Positions 8,858 through 16,828 of a stretch of 64,000 bases of DNA are shown here, piece after piece. Every line of letters starts with the position of its first letter. The stretch's first letter is position 1. The notes under the pieces are model-generated. The model saw only the letters and a program-made list of their open reading frames with translations. It searched no databases and was not told where the DNA came from. Source of the stretch: Lysobacteraceae bacterium SCN 69-320 (GTDB lineage Bacteria > Pseudomonadota > Gammaproteobacteria > Xanthomonadales > Rhodanobacteraceae); the NCBI GenBank assembly GCA_001725155.1, contig MEFP01000019.1, forward strand, positions 124,001-188,000. The letters are read 5' to 3'. Made by a program: the position numbers and the translations under genes.

Positions 8858-9646
8858 ATGCAGCTCGATCTGAACGGCCGGCACGCGCTGGTCTGCGGCG
8901 GCTCGCAAGGCATAGGCCGCGCCGCGGCGCAGGAGCTGGCTCTGCTCGGCGCCAACGTCAGCGTGCTCGCGCGCAGCGCCGAAACCCTGGCGCCCGTGGT
9001 CGAGGCGCTGCCGCGCGTGCATGCCGCGCAGGAGCACGGCTACATCGCCGTCGACATGGCCGATGCCGAAACGCTGCGCCGCAAAGTGGAAAGCACCGCA
9101 AACGCCGCACCGTTCCAGATCCTGATCAACAACACCGGCGGCCCGCCGGGCGGCCCGGCGCATACGGCCGAAGCCGCCGCCTTCGTCGCCGCGTTCGGCC
9201 ACCATCTGCTCGCCGGCCACGCGCTGCTGCAGGCCGTGCTGCCGGGCATGCGCGAAGCCGGCTACGGCCGCGTCGTCAACGTGATCTCGACCTCGGTCAA
9301 GGAGCCGATCCGCAACCTCGGCGTGTCCAACACGATACGCGGCGCCGTCGCGAGCTGGGCCAAGACCCTGGCGAGCGAACTCGGCCCGTACGGCATCACG
9401 GTCAACAACGTGCTGCCGGGCTATACGCGCACGCAGCGGCTGGAGCAGATCCTGGCCGACCGCACGCGGACCACGGGCAAGCCGCGCGAGGACATCGAAC
9501 AGGCCATGCTCGCGAGCGTGCCGGCCGGCCGCTTCGCCGACGCCGCCGAAGTCGCCGCGGCAATCGCCTTCCTGTGTACGCCGGCCGCCGCCTACGTCAA
9601 CGGCATCAATCTGCCGGTCGACGGCGGACGCACGCAGTCGCTGTAA
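8858..9646 (+). CDS. SDR-family oxidoreductase, BKR-like subgroup without the usual Tyr/Lys
   Basis: 262 residues from ATG 8858, with ribosome-binding site ACGGAGG at 8846-8852. The Rossmann fold is clear: CGGSQGIGRAAA for the dinucleotide and LINNTGGPPGG in place of the NNAG motif, with the C-terminal GINLPVDGG of FabG-like enzymes. Where classical SDRs have YxxxK after the catalytic Ser, this one reads SNTIRGAV (Asn and Arg). That is characteristic of a beta-ketoacyl-reductase-like SDR subgroup known to lack the complete tetrad. It may reduce an acyl substrate by another mechanism or bind cofactor only. The substrate cannot be inferred. Confidence 0.85.
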   Translation: MQLDLNGRHALVCGGSQGIGRAAAQELALLGANVSVLARSAETLAPVVEALPRVHAAQEHGYIAVDMADAETLRRKVESTANAAPFQILINNTGGPPGGPAHTAEAAAFVAAFGHHLLAGHALLQAVLPGMREAGYGRVVNVISTSVKEPIRNLGVSNTIRGAVASWAKTLASELGPYGITVNNVLPGYTRTQRLEQILADRTRTTGKPREDIEQAMLASVPAGRFADAAEVAAAIAFLCTPAAAYVNGINLPVDGGRTQSL

Positions 9647-9682
9647 GCCGGCGCGACGCGCGGCATCGAGTCCACCGACCGG

Positions 9683-9698
9683 AGCGCGCCGGCGCGCT
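9683..9698. repeat. Perfect 16-bp palindrome downstream of the SDR gene
   Basis: AGCGCGCCGGCGCGCT reads identically on both strands and lies 37 bases after the SDR stop. It has no loop, so it is a poor terminator. It may be a protein site or chance in GC-rich DNA. The rest of 9647-9920 shows no gene. Confidence 0.3.
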
Positions 9699-9920
9699 CA
9701 CGGTCGCCGCCAGCCGCATTGCATGAAGTTCCCTGCGGCGCGCGACGGCCGCCGCGGCAGTACGGCCGCAGTTCAGCGCGACGATGGGAAAACCGCGGCA
9801 GACAGTCGTGCCGGCAACGCCGATGCGTGGCCGCCGCAACATCCGTCGGCAGCCGCCGCAATCGCCGCACCGCACACTGTCGCGACGCGCCGCCGCCGCG
9901 GCGCCGAGAGCCGTGCCGAG

Positions 9921-10517
9921 GTGCGCCGCGTGCAAGCGTCCCCTGTCCGCATCGCCATACTCGCTGCCATCGTCGCGGCGCAGACCCTGCTGATCGGACT
10001 GGACGCCGCACACACCCTGCAGTCGCTGGATCGCGCGGGCTGGCTGCTGAGCCTGGCTGACGGCTACGCGGGCTGGCTGCGCCAGGGCGTGATCGCGCTG
10101 CTGTACTGGCTCTCCGGTGCGCTGCCGCCTTTGCTGGCGCTGGCCCTCGGCGCCGTCGCAGCCTGGGCGTCGCGGCGCTACTCGGCCACGCCGGCACATG
10201 TCGCCGGCCTCGGCCGTCCGCTCGGCGTGCTGCTGCTGATCCAGGCCGGCGTGCTGACCACCTGGTTCCGCCTGCTGCCGGCGCCGACGCCGCGCGATGC
10301 GTGGCAGAGCGATGGCCTGCTGATCTACACCCTGCTGCTGGTCGCGACGGCGCTGCTCTGGCTGTTCTGCAATGCGCTGCTGCTGTGGCGCGCCGCCGGC
10401 GGGCGCCCGCCGCCGCGCGACGCGCAGGAGCTGCGCCACCTGCGCGAGATCGCGGCGCGGCGCGCGCGCGCGATCGACCCGGCCGCGCCGCGGCCGCCGT
10501 CGCAGCCGCCGTCCTGA
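9921..10517 (+). CDS. Four-helix membrane protein, hypothetical
   Basis: 198 residues from GTG 9921. Four hydrophobic segments are visible: RIAILAAIVAAQTLLIGL, VIALLYWLSGALPPLLALAL, PLGVLLLIQAGVLTTWFRLL and LLIYTLLLVATALLWLFCNA, followed by a basic, proline-rich cytoplasmic-type tail. The frame is open from ATG 9723, but the extra residues are of non-coding, arginine-rich character, so a start at 9921 or 9930 is preferred; no strong ribosome-binding site marks either. It ends 36 bases before the aldehyde dehydrogenase. No family was recognised. Confidence 0.55.
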   Translation: MRRVQASPVRIAILAAIVAAQTLLIGLDAAHTLQSLDRAGWLLSLADGYAGWLRQGVIALLYWLSGALPPLLALALGAVAAWASRRYSATPAHVAGLGRPLGVLLLIQAGVLTTWFRLLPAPTPRDAWQSDGLLIYTLLLVATALLWLFCNALLLWRAAGGRPPPRDAQELRHLREIAARRARAIDPAAPRPPSQPPS

Positions 10518-10553
10518 TCGCGGCGGCACAGGCCGCCGCGCTACCATCGCGAC

Positions 10554-12008
10554 ATGACCCTGCAGACCCTGAGCAACCTCATCGACGGCCGCCTCGATGC
10601 GCCGGTCGGCGGCCTCTACCTCGACGTCGTCGAGCCGGCCACCGGCCTGACCTATGCGCGCTGCCCCGATTCCGATGCGGCCGATGTCGCGCTGGCCGCT
10701 GAGGCCGCACAGCGCGCATTCCCGGCCTGGTCGCGCCTGCCGGCCGACGAACGCGCCCGCTATCTGAACCGCCTGGCCGATCTGGTCGAGCAGCGCCTGG
10801 AGGATTTCGCCGCGGCCGAATCGCGCGACAGCGGCAAGCCGCTCGCGCTCGCGCGCCAGGTCGACATCCCGCGCGCGATCAGCAACCTGCGCTTCTTCGC
10901 TGCGGCAATCACGCAATGGGCCAGCGAAGCGCATGCGATGGAAGAACGCGCGCTCAACTACACCTTGCGCCAGCCGCTCGGCACGGTCGCCTGCATCAGT
11001 CCGTGGAACCTGCCGCTGTACCTGTTCACCTGGAAGATCGCGCCGGCCCTGGCCGCCGGCAACTGCGTGCTGGCCAAGCCGTCGGAAGTCACGCCGCTGA
11101 CCGCGCAGATGCTGGCCGAAGCCAGCATCGAGGCCGGTTTTCCGCCGGGCGTGCTGAACATCCTGCAGGGCAGCGGCGCGCGCACGGGCCAGTCACTGGT
11201 CGACGCTGACGCGGTCAAGGCGGTCTCGTTCACGGGCTCCACGCGCGTCGGCGCGCAGATCGCGCAGAGCGCCGCGCGGCGCTTCCTCAAGACCTCGCTC
11301 GAACTCGGCGGCAAGAACGCGACGCTGGTATTCGCCGACTGGGAAGGCAGCGACGCCCAGCTCGACACGATCGTGCGCTCGGCGTTTTCCAACCAGGGGC
11401 AGATCTGCCTGTGCGGCTCGCGCATCCTGGTCGAGCGCAGCCGCTACGCCGAATTCCGCGACCGTTTCGTCGCGCGCGCCGCAGCGCTGCGCGTCGGCGA
11501 TCCGCAGCAGGCCGGCAGCGACCTCGGCGCGGTGGTCTCGCAGGCCCATTTCGACAAGGTGCTCGGCTGCATCGCACTTGCGCGCGAGGAAGGCGGCACG
11601 GTGCTGACCGGCGGCGAGGCGGTGCGGCTCGACGGCCGCTGCGCCGGCGGCTGGTTCATCGCGCCGACCGTCATCGAGGGTCTGGGTCCGGACTGCCGCA
11701 CGAACCAGGAAGAAATCTTCGGTCCGGTCGCGACCCTGCAGCCGTTCGACGACGAAACCGACGCGCTGGCGCTGGCCAACGCCACGAACTACGGCCTGGC
11801 CGCATCGGTCTGGACGCGCGACCTCAAGCGCGCGCATCGGGTCGCCGCGCGGCTGCACTGCGGCATCGTCTGGATCAACTGCTGGATGCTGCGCGACCTG
11901 CGCACCCCGTTCGGCGGCGTCAAGCAGTCCGGCGTCGGGCGCGAGGGCGGTGTGGAAGCGCTGCGCTTCTTCACCGAAGCCAAGAACGTCTGCATCGCGC
12001 TGGAATAG
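10554..12008 (+). CDS. Aldehyde dehydrogenase, 2-aminomuconate/2-hydroxymuconate semialdehyde type
   Basis: A 484-residue NAD(P)-dependent aldehyde dehydrogenase. Catalytic features are complete: ISPWNLPLYLFTWKIAPAL with the oxyanion Asn near 152, FTGSTRVG, the general-base Glu250 in LELGGKN and nucleophile Cys285 in NQGQICLCGSRI. The PWNLPLYLFTWK and QICLCGSR segments resemble the 2-aminomuconate-6-semialdehyde (ALDH8A1-like) branch. The RidA-type gene at 14229, which resembles 2-aminomuconate deaminase, supports a role in the lower tryptophan/kynurenine route: oxidise 2-aminomuconate semialdehyde, then deaminate. The other pathway enzymes are not in the window, so the substrate is inferred. 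Confidence 0.85.
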   Translation: MTLQTLSNLIDGRLDAPVGGLYLDVVEPATGLTYARCPDSDAADVALAAEAAQRAFPAWSRLPADERARYLNRLADLVEQRLEDFAAAESRDSGKPLALARQVDIPRAISNLRFFAAAITQWASEAHAMEERALNYTLRQPLGTVACISPWNLPLYLFTWKIAPALAAGNCVLAKPSEVTPLTAQMLAEASIEAGFPPGVLNILQGSGARTGQSLVDADAVKAVSFTGSTRVGAQIAQSAARRFLKTSLELGGKNATLVFADWEGSDAQLDTIVRSAFSNQGQICLCGSRILVERSRYAEFRDRFVARAAALRVGDPQQAGSDLGAVVSQAHFDKVLGCIALAREEGGTVLTGGEAVRLDGRCAGGWFIAPTVIEGLGPDCRTNQEEIFGPVATLQPFDDETDALALANATNYGLAASVWTRDLKRAHRVAARLHCGIVWINCWMLRDLRTPFGGVKQSGVGREGGVEALRFFTEAKNVCIALE

Positions 12009-12089
12009 GTCGCGGCCCGCCGCCGCGTCGTCACCCCGTCATTACCTGCCGCGGCGCTATGCTTGCGGCTTTACCCAGGAATCCGGTCC

Positions 12090-12746
12090 ATGCCCGATCT
12101 GTCCGATCTGCTCAAACGCAACAAGGCCTGGGCCGAGGCCATGCGCGCGCAGGACCGCGACTTCTTCAAGCGCCTGTCCAACCAGCAGGCGCCGAAATAC
12201 CTCTGGATAGGCTGTTCCGACAGCCGCGTGCCGGCCAACCAGATCACCGACATGCAGCCCGGCGAGGTGTTCGTCCATCGCAACATCGCCAATGTCGTCG
12301 TGCACACCGATCTGAACTGCCTGTCGACGATCCAGTTCGCAGTCGACCTGCTCAAGGTCGAGCACATCATGGTCGTCGGCCACTACGGCTGCAGCGGCGT
12401 GCATGCGAGCCTGACCGGCGTGCGCGTCGGCCTGGCCGACAACTGGCTGCGCCATGTCGGCGACGTTGCGCAGAAGCATGCCGCGATGCTCGACGCGCTG
12501 GAGCTCGACACCTTGCGCCATGCGCGCCTGTGCGAACTCAACGTCATCGAACAGGTGTTCAACGTCTGCCAGACCACCATCGTCGAGGACGCCTGGTCGC
12601 GCGGGCAGAAGCTCAGCGTGCACGGCTGGATCTACAGCCTGTTCGACGGCCGCATCACCGACCTGCGCATGAGCGTCAAGGCCCGCGACGAGCTCGCCGA
12701 CGCCTACCAGTCGGCCCTCGCGGGACTGGCGGCCCGCGAGAAGTGA
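12090..12746 (+). CDS. Beta-class carbonic anhydrase
   Basis: 218 residues from ATG 12090, with ribosome-binding site CAGGA at 12076-12080; an in-frame ATG at 12063 is less well placed. It hydrates CO2 to bicarbonate in the cytoplasm. All zinc ligands and the Asp/Arg dyad of the E. coli Can type are present at matching positions: Cys42-Asp44-Arg46 in GCSDSRVPAN and His98/Cys101 in VVGHYGCSGV. The VHGWIYSLFDGRITDL ending is typical of this group. It sits between an aldehyde dehydrogenase and a secreted protein, with its own apparent upstream region, so a shared pathway is not implied. Confidence 0.95.
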   Translation: MPDLSDLLKRNKAWAEAMRAQDRDFFKRLSNQQAPKYLWIGCSDSRVPANQITDMQPGEVFVHRNIANVVVHTDLNCLSTIQFAVDLLKVEHIMVVGHYGCSGVHASLTGVRVGLADNWLRHVGDVAQKHAAMLDALELDTLRHARLCELNVIEQVFNVCQTTIVEDAWSRGQKLSVHGWIYSLFDGRITDLRMSVKARDELADAYQSALAGLAAREK

Positions 12747-12885
12747 CGCTGCCGCCGGTTGCCGCGCTTGACGCCGGTTGCGCGTTCGCGCCGGCGGCCG
12801 CGCAGTTGCGGCAACGCACACGCGCTGCAAAATCGGCGCGGGCGGCGCTGCCCTATGCTGCAGGCGACGCCCGAGGAGCCTGTCG

Positions 12886-14232
12886 ATGCGCCCCACTACC
12901 CTGACTGCCCTGCCCCTGTTCGCCCTGCTCGCCGCCGTCGCCGGCCCGGCACCGGCGGCGAGCTGGAAAGAACAGCAGATCGCCGCCGCGGAAAAATCCG
13001 AATCCATACTGCGCCAGGCGGAAAAGGTCCGCGGCCTGCTGCCGCAATACCAGATCATGCGCGCCGCCTACGTCGCCGACGAGAGCAAGGCGTTCCGCCT
13101 GATCTTCGGCCAGTACCTGAGCTGGCATCAGTCCTATCTCGGCCTGCACGAGGACGCGATGCAGTCGTTCGCGATCCAGCAGGGCGCCGACAAGCAGGAC
13201 GCACCGTCGCCGCTGGACGGCGCCACCTGGCACATCGAACCGGCTGCCGACACCATCGCCCGGCTCTCGCAAGACCAGCGCGCGGTGTTCTTCAACGAAG
13301 CGCACAACGCCGCGATCACGCGCAGCCTGACCGTCGAAATGCTGCCGCGGCTCAAGCAGCTCGGCTATACCCATTTCGCCGCCGAAACCCTGTACGAGAC
13401 CGACAGGAACCTCGCCACGCGCGGCTATCCGAACGAGGACAGCGGCTTCTATACGCAGGAGCCGGTCTACGCGGAGATGGTGCGCACGGCGCTGAAGCTC
13501 GGCTTCACCGTGGTCGCCTACGAGGCCGCTTCCGACGCGGTCGGCGACGCGCGCGAACGCGAGCAGGCGCGCAATCTGTACAACCGCGTGTTCAAGGACA
13601 ACCCCGATGCGCGCGTCGTCGTCAACGCCGGCTATGCGCACATCGTCGAATCGGGCAAATACCTCGGCGGCGCGAGCATGGCGCAGCATTTCCGCAAGAT
13701 CGCGCACATCGACCCGCTGACGGTCGAGCAGACCATGCTGATCCCGCACGTGGAAACCGCGCAGGATCATCCCTACTACCGCGCGCTGCTGGCCAAGGCG
13801 ACGCCGAAGACCGCGGTCGCGTTCGTCGACAAGGACGGCAAGCCCTGGACCCTGCGCGAAGGCCAATACGACGTCAGCGTCGCGCTGCCGCCGTACACGC
13901 GCGAGAACGGCCGCCAGAGCTGGCTCGCTCTCGGCGGCGCGCGCCAGGCCTACACCGTCGACGGCGAGATCTGCCGCTCGGTCATGCCCTGCCTGATAGA
14001 GGCGCGCTACGCCGGCGAAGGCGACGACGCGATACCGGCCGACCGCATCGTCATCGGCCTGCACGATTCGTCGCTGACCGGCAACGAGCAGAAATTCCGC
14101 ACGGTCAACCAGCTGCGCACCGATCTCTGGCTGCGCCCGGGCCGCTACCGCGTGCGCGTCAGCGGCGCCGACGGCCAGATCGTCAACACCCAGAACATCA
14201 CGGTCGCCAGCACCAAGGAACGCACCTCATGA
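12886..14232 (+). CDS. Exported protein with EreA/ChaN-like domain, function unknown
   Basis: 448 residues from ATG 12886, with GAGGAG at 12873-12878. A signal peptide is evident (about residues 1-24, ending GPAPAA before SWKEQQ), so the protein is periplasmic or outer-membrane associated. The middle contains FFNEAHNAAITRSLTVEML followed by LGYTHFAAETLYE, resembling the EreA/ChaN/TraB superfamily, in which such Glu/His clusters sit at an active or ligand site. The C-terminal third looks beta-rich and ends near the stop. The gene overlaps the RidA-type gene by four bases (ATGA), so both are made from one message although one is exported and the other cytoplasmic. The superfamily assignment is tentative. 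Confidence 0.65.
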   Translation: MRPTTLTALPLFALLAAVAGPAPAASWKEQQIAAAEKSESILRQAEKVRGLLPQYQIMRAAYVADESKAFRLIFGQYLSWHQSYLGLHEDAMQSFAIQQGADKQDAPSPLDGATWHIEPAADTIARLSQDQRAVFFNEAHNAAITRSLTVEMLPRLKQLGYTHFAAETLYETDRNLATRGYPNEDSGFYTQEPVYAEMVRTALKLGFTVVAYEAASDAVGDAREREQARNLYNRVFKDNPDARVVVNAGYAHIVESGKYLGGASMAQHFRKIAHIDPLTVEQTMLIPHVETAQDHPYYRALLAKATPKTAVAFVDKDGKPWTLREGQYDVSVALPPYTRENGRQSWLALGGARQAYTVDGEICRSVMPCLIEARYAGEGDDAIPADRIVIGLHDSSLTGNEQKFRTVNQLRTDLWLRPGRYRVRVSGADGQIVNTQNITVASTKERTS

Positions 14233-14651
14233 GCCAAGCCGTCCATGCCAGCCAGGCCCCGGCGCCGGTCGGCGCCTATCCGCACGCGCGCCGCGTCGGC
14301 GATCTGCTGTTCCTGTCCGGCGTGGGCCCGCGCATGCCCGGCAGCAACACGATTCCCGGCAACGTGTACGACGCCGACGGCCGCCTCGTCGCCTACGACA
14401 TCGAAGCGCAATGCCGCCAGGTCTTCGCCAACGTGCGCGCCGTGCTCGAAGCCGCCGGCGCCTGCTGGGAAGACCTCGTCGACGTGACCGTCTACCTGAC
14501 CGACATGGCGCGCGACTTCCCCGCCTACAACCGCCTCTACGCCGAACACTTCACGACGGCCCAGCCCTGCCGCACGACCCTGGGCATCACCGCGCTGCCG
14601 ACGCCGATCGCGATCGAGCTCAAGTGCGTGGCGGCGCTCGGGGGCGGCTGA
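14229..14651 (+). CDS. RidA-family protein, 2-aminomuconate deaminase-like
   Basis: A 140-residue member of the YjgF/YER057c/RidA family. The opening PAPVGAYPHARRVGDLLFLSGVG and DGRLVAYDIEAQCRQVF are close to 2-aminomuconate deaminases, and the CRTTLGITALPTPIAIELKCVA ending carries the RidA core, including the substrate-binding Arg. It would hydrolyse 2-aminomuconate or a related enamine/imine to release ammonia. The aldehyde dehydrogenase 2.2 kb upstream would make that substrate, so both may serve tryptophan degradation. A general RidA housekeeping role remains possible. The start overlaps the upstream stop. Confidence 0.8.
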   Translation: MSQAVHASQAPAPVGAYPHARRVGDLLFLSGVGPRMPGSNTIPGNVYDADGRLVAYDIEAQCRQVFANVRAVLEAAGACWEDLVDVTVYLTDMARDFPAYNRLYAEHFTTAQPCRTTLGITALPTPIAIELKCVAALGGG

Positions 14652-14958
14652 GCCGGACGGGAAGACGACAGGACAGCGGCGGGCTGCGCGGCCGCAACCA
14701 TCCGCGATCCGGCATCGGAGTCAGCCTGCCCCGCTCTGCTCCAAGCCCTTCGCGAAGACCGCGCCGGCTTCGACGGCGCCGGCCCGCGGAGGTCAGGGCC
14801 GGCGTCGATCCGGCATTGTTCGCCGGGCCCGAGGCGCAGGCGACGGGATCAGAAGCGGATCATCGTCCCGCCCCCCAGCGCTTCCCGCATGCGGGCCAGC
14901 AGGCCGCCACGCCCGGGGCAGACGGACGGGGGACAGACAGGGTGGAAATCGTCGACTG
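14652..14958. other. Non-coding stretch after the RidA-type gene
   Basis: About 300 bases with no supportable gene, repeat or strong terminator. It leads into the decayed fragment at 14959. Confidence 0.5.
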
Positions 14959-15180
14959 GACGAGATCGGCTATCTGAGCTGGGCCCACGCCCATCCCGGC
15001 GGCTTCGTCGCCAGCGTCGCTCGTGCCGGCCGCCCAGGGCGCTGTCCGGTGGTCCGCACCGCGCGATCTTCAGCCCGAAGATCGGCAACTTCACGACCCG
15101 CGATGACCTCAAGTTCTGGCCGACGGACCGCGCCGCCCTGCAGGCCTGCTCGCAAGTCCGGCTTGGCCGGCGGCCGACTC
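14959..15180 (+). pseudogene. Decayed fragment of a small conserved protein (frameshifted)
   Basis: One frame reads DEIGYLSWAHAHPGGFVASVA from 14959. A different frame, from about 15050, reads GPHRAIFSPKIGNFTTRDDL then FWPTDRAALQAC. Joined across a frameshift near 15020-15050, they reproduce the pattern of a widespread small hypothetical family: YLxW..HPxGFVLN followed by LHRA.C.IS...TT.DY.K....D..AL..W. No start codon, ribosome-binding site or single open frame links them, so this reads as a gene remnant. The family pattern is recalled, not searched. Confidence 0.42.
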
Positions 15181-15215
15181 GCTGCGCCCTGCGCATGTAG
15201 CCGGCGCCATCGCAA

Positions 15216-15229
15216 ATTGATCCGGATCA
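15216..15229 (+). promoter_or_regulatory. FNR/Anr box upstream of hemN
   Basis: TTGATCCGGATCAA is a perfect match to the FNR consensus TTGATnnnnATCAA. It is centred 43 bases before the hemN ATG. The FNR-type regulator encoded two genes downstream has the matching recognition helix. The position implies anaerobic or low-oxygen activation of hemN with a very short or absent 5' leader. Confidence 0.88.
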
Positions 15230-15265
15230 ACGCGACCGCCGCAGCCCCGGCGCAGAGTAGCCGCC

Positions 15266-16666
15266 ATGAACGCCCAACTCGCGCCGCAGACTGTCTTCGA
15301 TCCCGAACTGATTGCCCGCTACGACGTGGCCGGGCCGCGCTATACCTCGTATCCGCCGGCGACCCGCTTCGTGCCGACGTTCAGCGAGGAGGACTTCGTC
15401 GCCGCGGCGCTGGAAAGCAACAGTCATCCGATTCCGAATCCGCTGTCGCTGTACCTGCACGTGCCGTTCTGTCTGGCGCCGTGCTACTACTGCGGCTGCA
15501 ACCGCGTCATCAATCGCGATCCGCGCAAGGTCGAGCGCTATCTCGACCAGTTGCAGAAGGAAATCGCGCTGACGGCGCGCCTGTTCGACCGCGACCGCCG
15601 CGTCGTGCAGCTGCATTTCGGCGGCGGCACGCCGAACCTGCTCGATGCGCGCCAGCTGGCCAGTCTCATGGCCACCTTGGACCGGCATTTCCTGCTGCAG
15701 CGCACCTGGCCGGCCGAGATCGGCATGGAGCTGGATCCGCGCACGGTGGATCCGGGCTACGTGCGCCTGCTCGCGGCGCTGGGCTTCAACCGCATTTCCG
15801 TCGGCATCCAGGATTTCGATCCGGCCGTGCAGCAGGCCGTCAACCGCCTGCAGAGCCGCGAGCAGACCGAGAATGTGATCGCCGCGGCGCGCGCCCACGG
15901 CATGCGCTCGGTCAGCGTGGATCTGATCTACGGCCTGCCGCGACAGACGCTGGAAGGCTTCGGCCGTACGCTCGACGAAGTCGTCGCGATGGCGCCGGAC
16001 CGCATCGCGATCTACGGCTACGCGCATCTGCCGCAGCGCTTCCGCGCGCAGCGGCTGATCGACGCAGACACCTTGCCGACGCCGGCGACGCGCCTGGCGC
16101 TGCTCGATCTGGCCGTGCAGCGTCTGGACGCCGCCGGCTATCGCTACATCGGCATGGACCACTTCGCACGGCCCGAGGACGATCTTGCCGTGGCTCAGCG
16201 CCAGCAGCGCCTGCAGCGCAACTTCCAGGGCTATTCCACGCATGCGGACTGCGATCTGGTCGGTCTCGGCGTCAGCGCGATCTCCCATGTCGGCACCACG
16301 TTCAGCCAGAACGCGGCCGACCTGCGCAGCTACTACGCGGCGCTGGACGAGGGGCGCCTGCCGCTGGTGCGCGGACTGGCGCTCAACGACGACGACTTCA
16401 TCCGCAATGACGCGATCCAGCAGCTCATGTGTCACGGCAAGCTGGATTTCGCCGCGTTCGAGCAGCAGCACGGCCTGCGCTTCGCCGAGTATTTCGCCGC
16501 CGCGCTGCGGCGCCTGCGGCAGCTGGAGCTCGACGGGCTCGTCGAACTCGACGCACGCCGCATCACGGTCACGCCGCGCGGGCGCTTCCTGCTGCGCATC
16601 GTCGCGATGTGTTTCGACGCCTACCACGACGGCACGCCGGCGCAAGGCGGATCGCGCGTGATCTGA
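15266..16666 (+). CDS. hemN: Oxygen-independent coproporphyrinogen III oxidase
   Basis: A 466-residue radical SAM enzyme that decarboxylates coproporphyrinogen III to protoporphyrinogen IX without oxygen, in haem synthesis. The [4Fe-4S] motif is CLAPCYYCGC (CxxxCxxC plus the extra Cys of true HemN) near residue 70, preceded by RYTSYPPATRF, with LHFGGGTPNLL and the GSAM-like IGMELDPRT and ISVGIQDFD motifs. The extra Cys and the length distinguish it from HemW. It is preceded by a perfect FNR box, so its product would supply haem when oxygen falls, in keeping with the haem-rich cbb3 oxidase encoded nearby. Confidence 0.97.
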   Translation: MNAQLAPQTVFDPELIARYDVAGPRYTSYPPATRFVPTFSEEDFVAAALESNSHPIPNPLSLYLHVPFCLAPCYYCGCNRVINRDPRKVERYLDQLQKEIALTARLFDRDRRVVQLHFGGGTPNLLDARQLASLMATLDRHFLLQRTWPAEIGMELDPRTVDPGYVRLLAALGFNRISVGIQDFDPAVQQAVNRLQSREQTENVIAAARAHGMRSVSVDLIYGLPRQTLEGFGRTLDEVVAMAPDRIAIYGYAHLPQRFRAQRLIDADTLPTPATRLALLDLAVQRLDAAGYRYIGMDHFARPEDDLAVAQRQQRLQRNFQGYSTHADCDLVGLGVSAISHVGTTFSQNAADLRSYYAALDEGRLPLVRGLALNDDDFIRNDAIQQLMCHGKLDFAAFEQQHGLRFAEYFAAALRRLRQLELDGLVELDARRITVTPRGRFLLRIVAMCFDAYHDGTPAQGGSRVI

Positions 16667-16828
16667 AAATTCAGCGCGGCGGCGACGCCTGCACAGCCGG
16701 CCGCACCACAGGGGTTGCGGCCATGCGCGCAAGCGGCGTCGGCGCACCGTCCCCACCCCGACCAAGGTCGTCGCGGCAGAACGTCGCGGCCGTCGTTGCG
16801 GCTGTCGCCCGGAGCCTAAGCTTGCTGC

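Noticed and set aside
14889-15200. Plus-strand frame as an intact gene
   Set aside because: Only the second half of the family pattern lies in this frame; the first half is in another frame, so it is a remnant.
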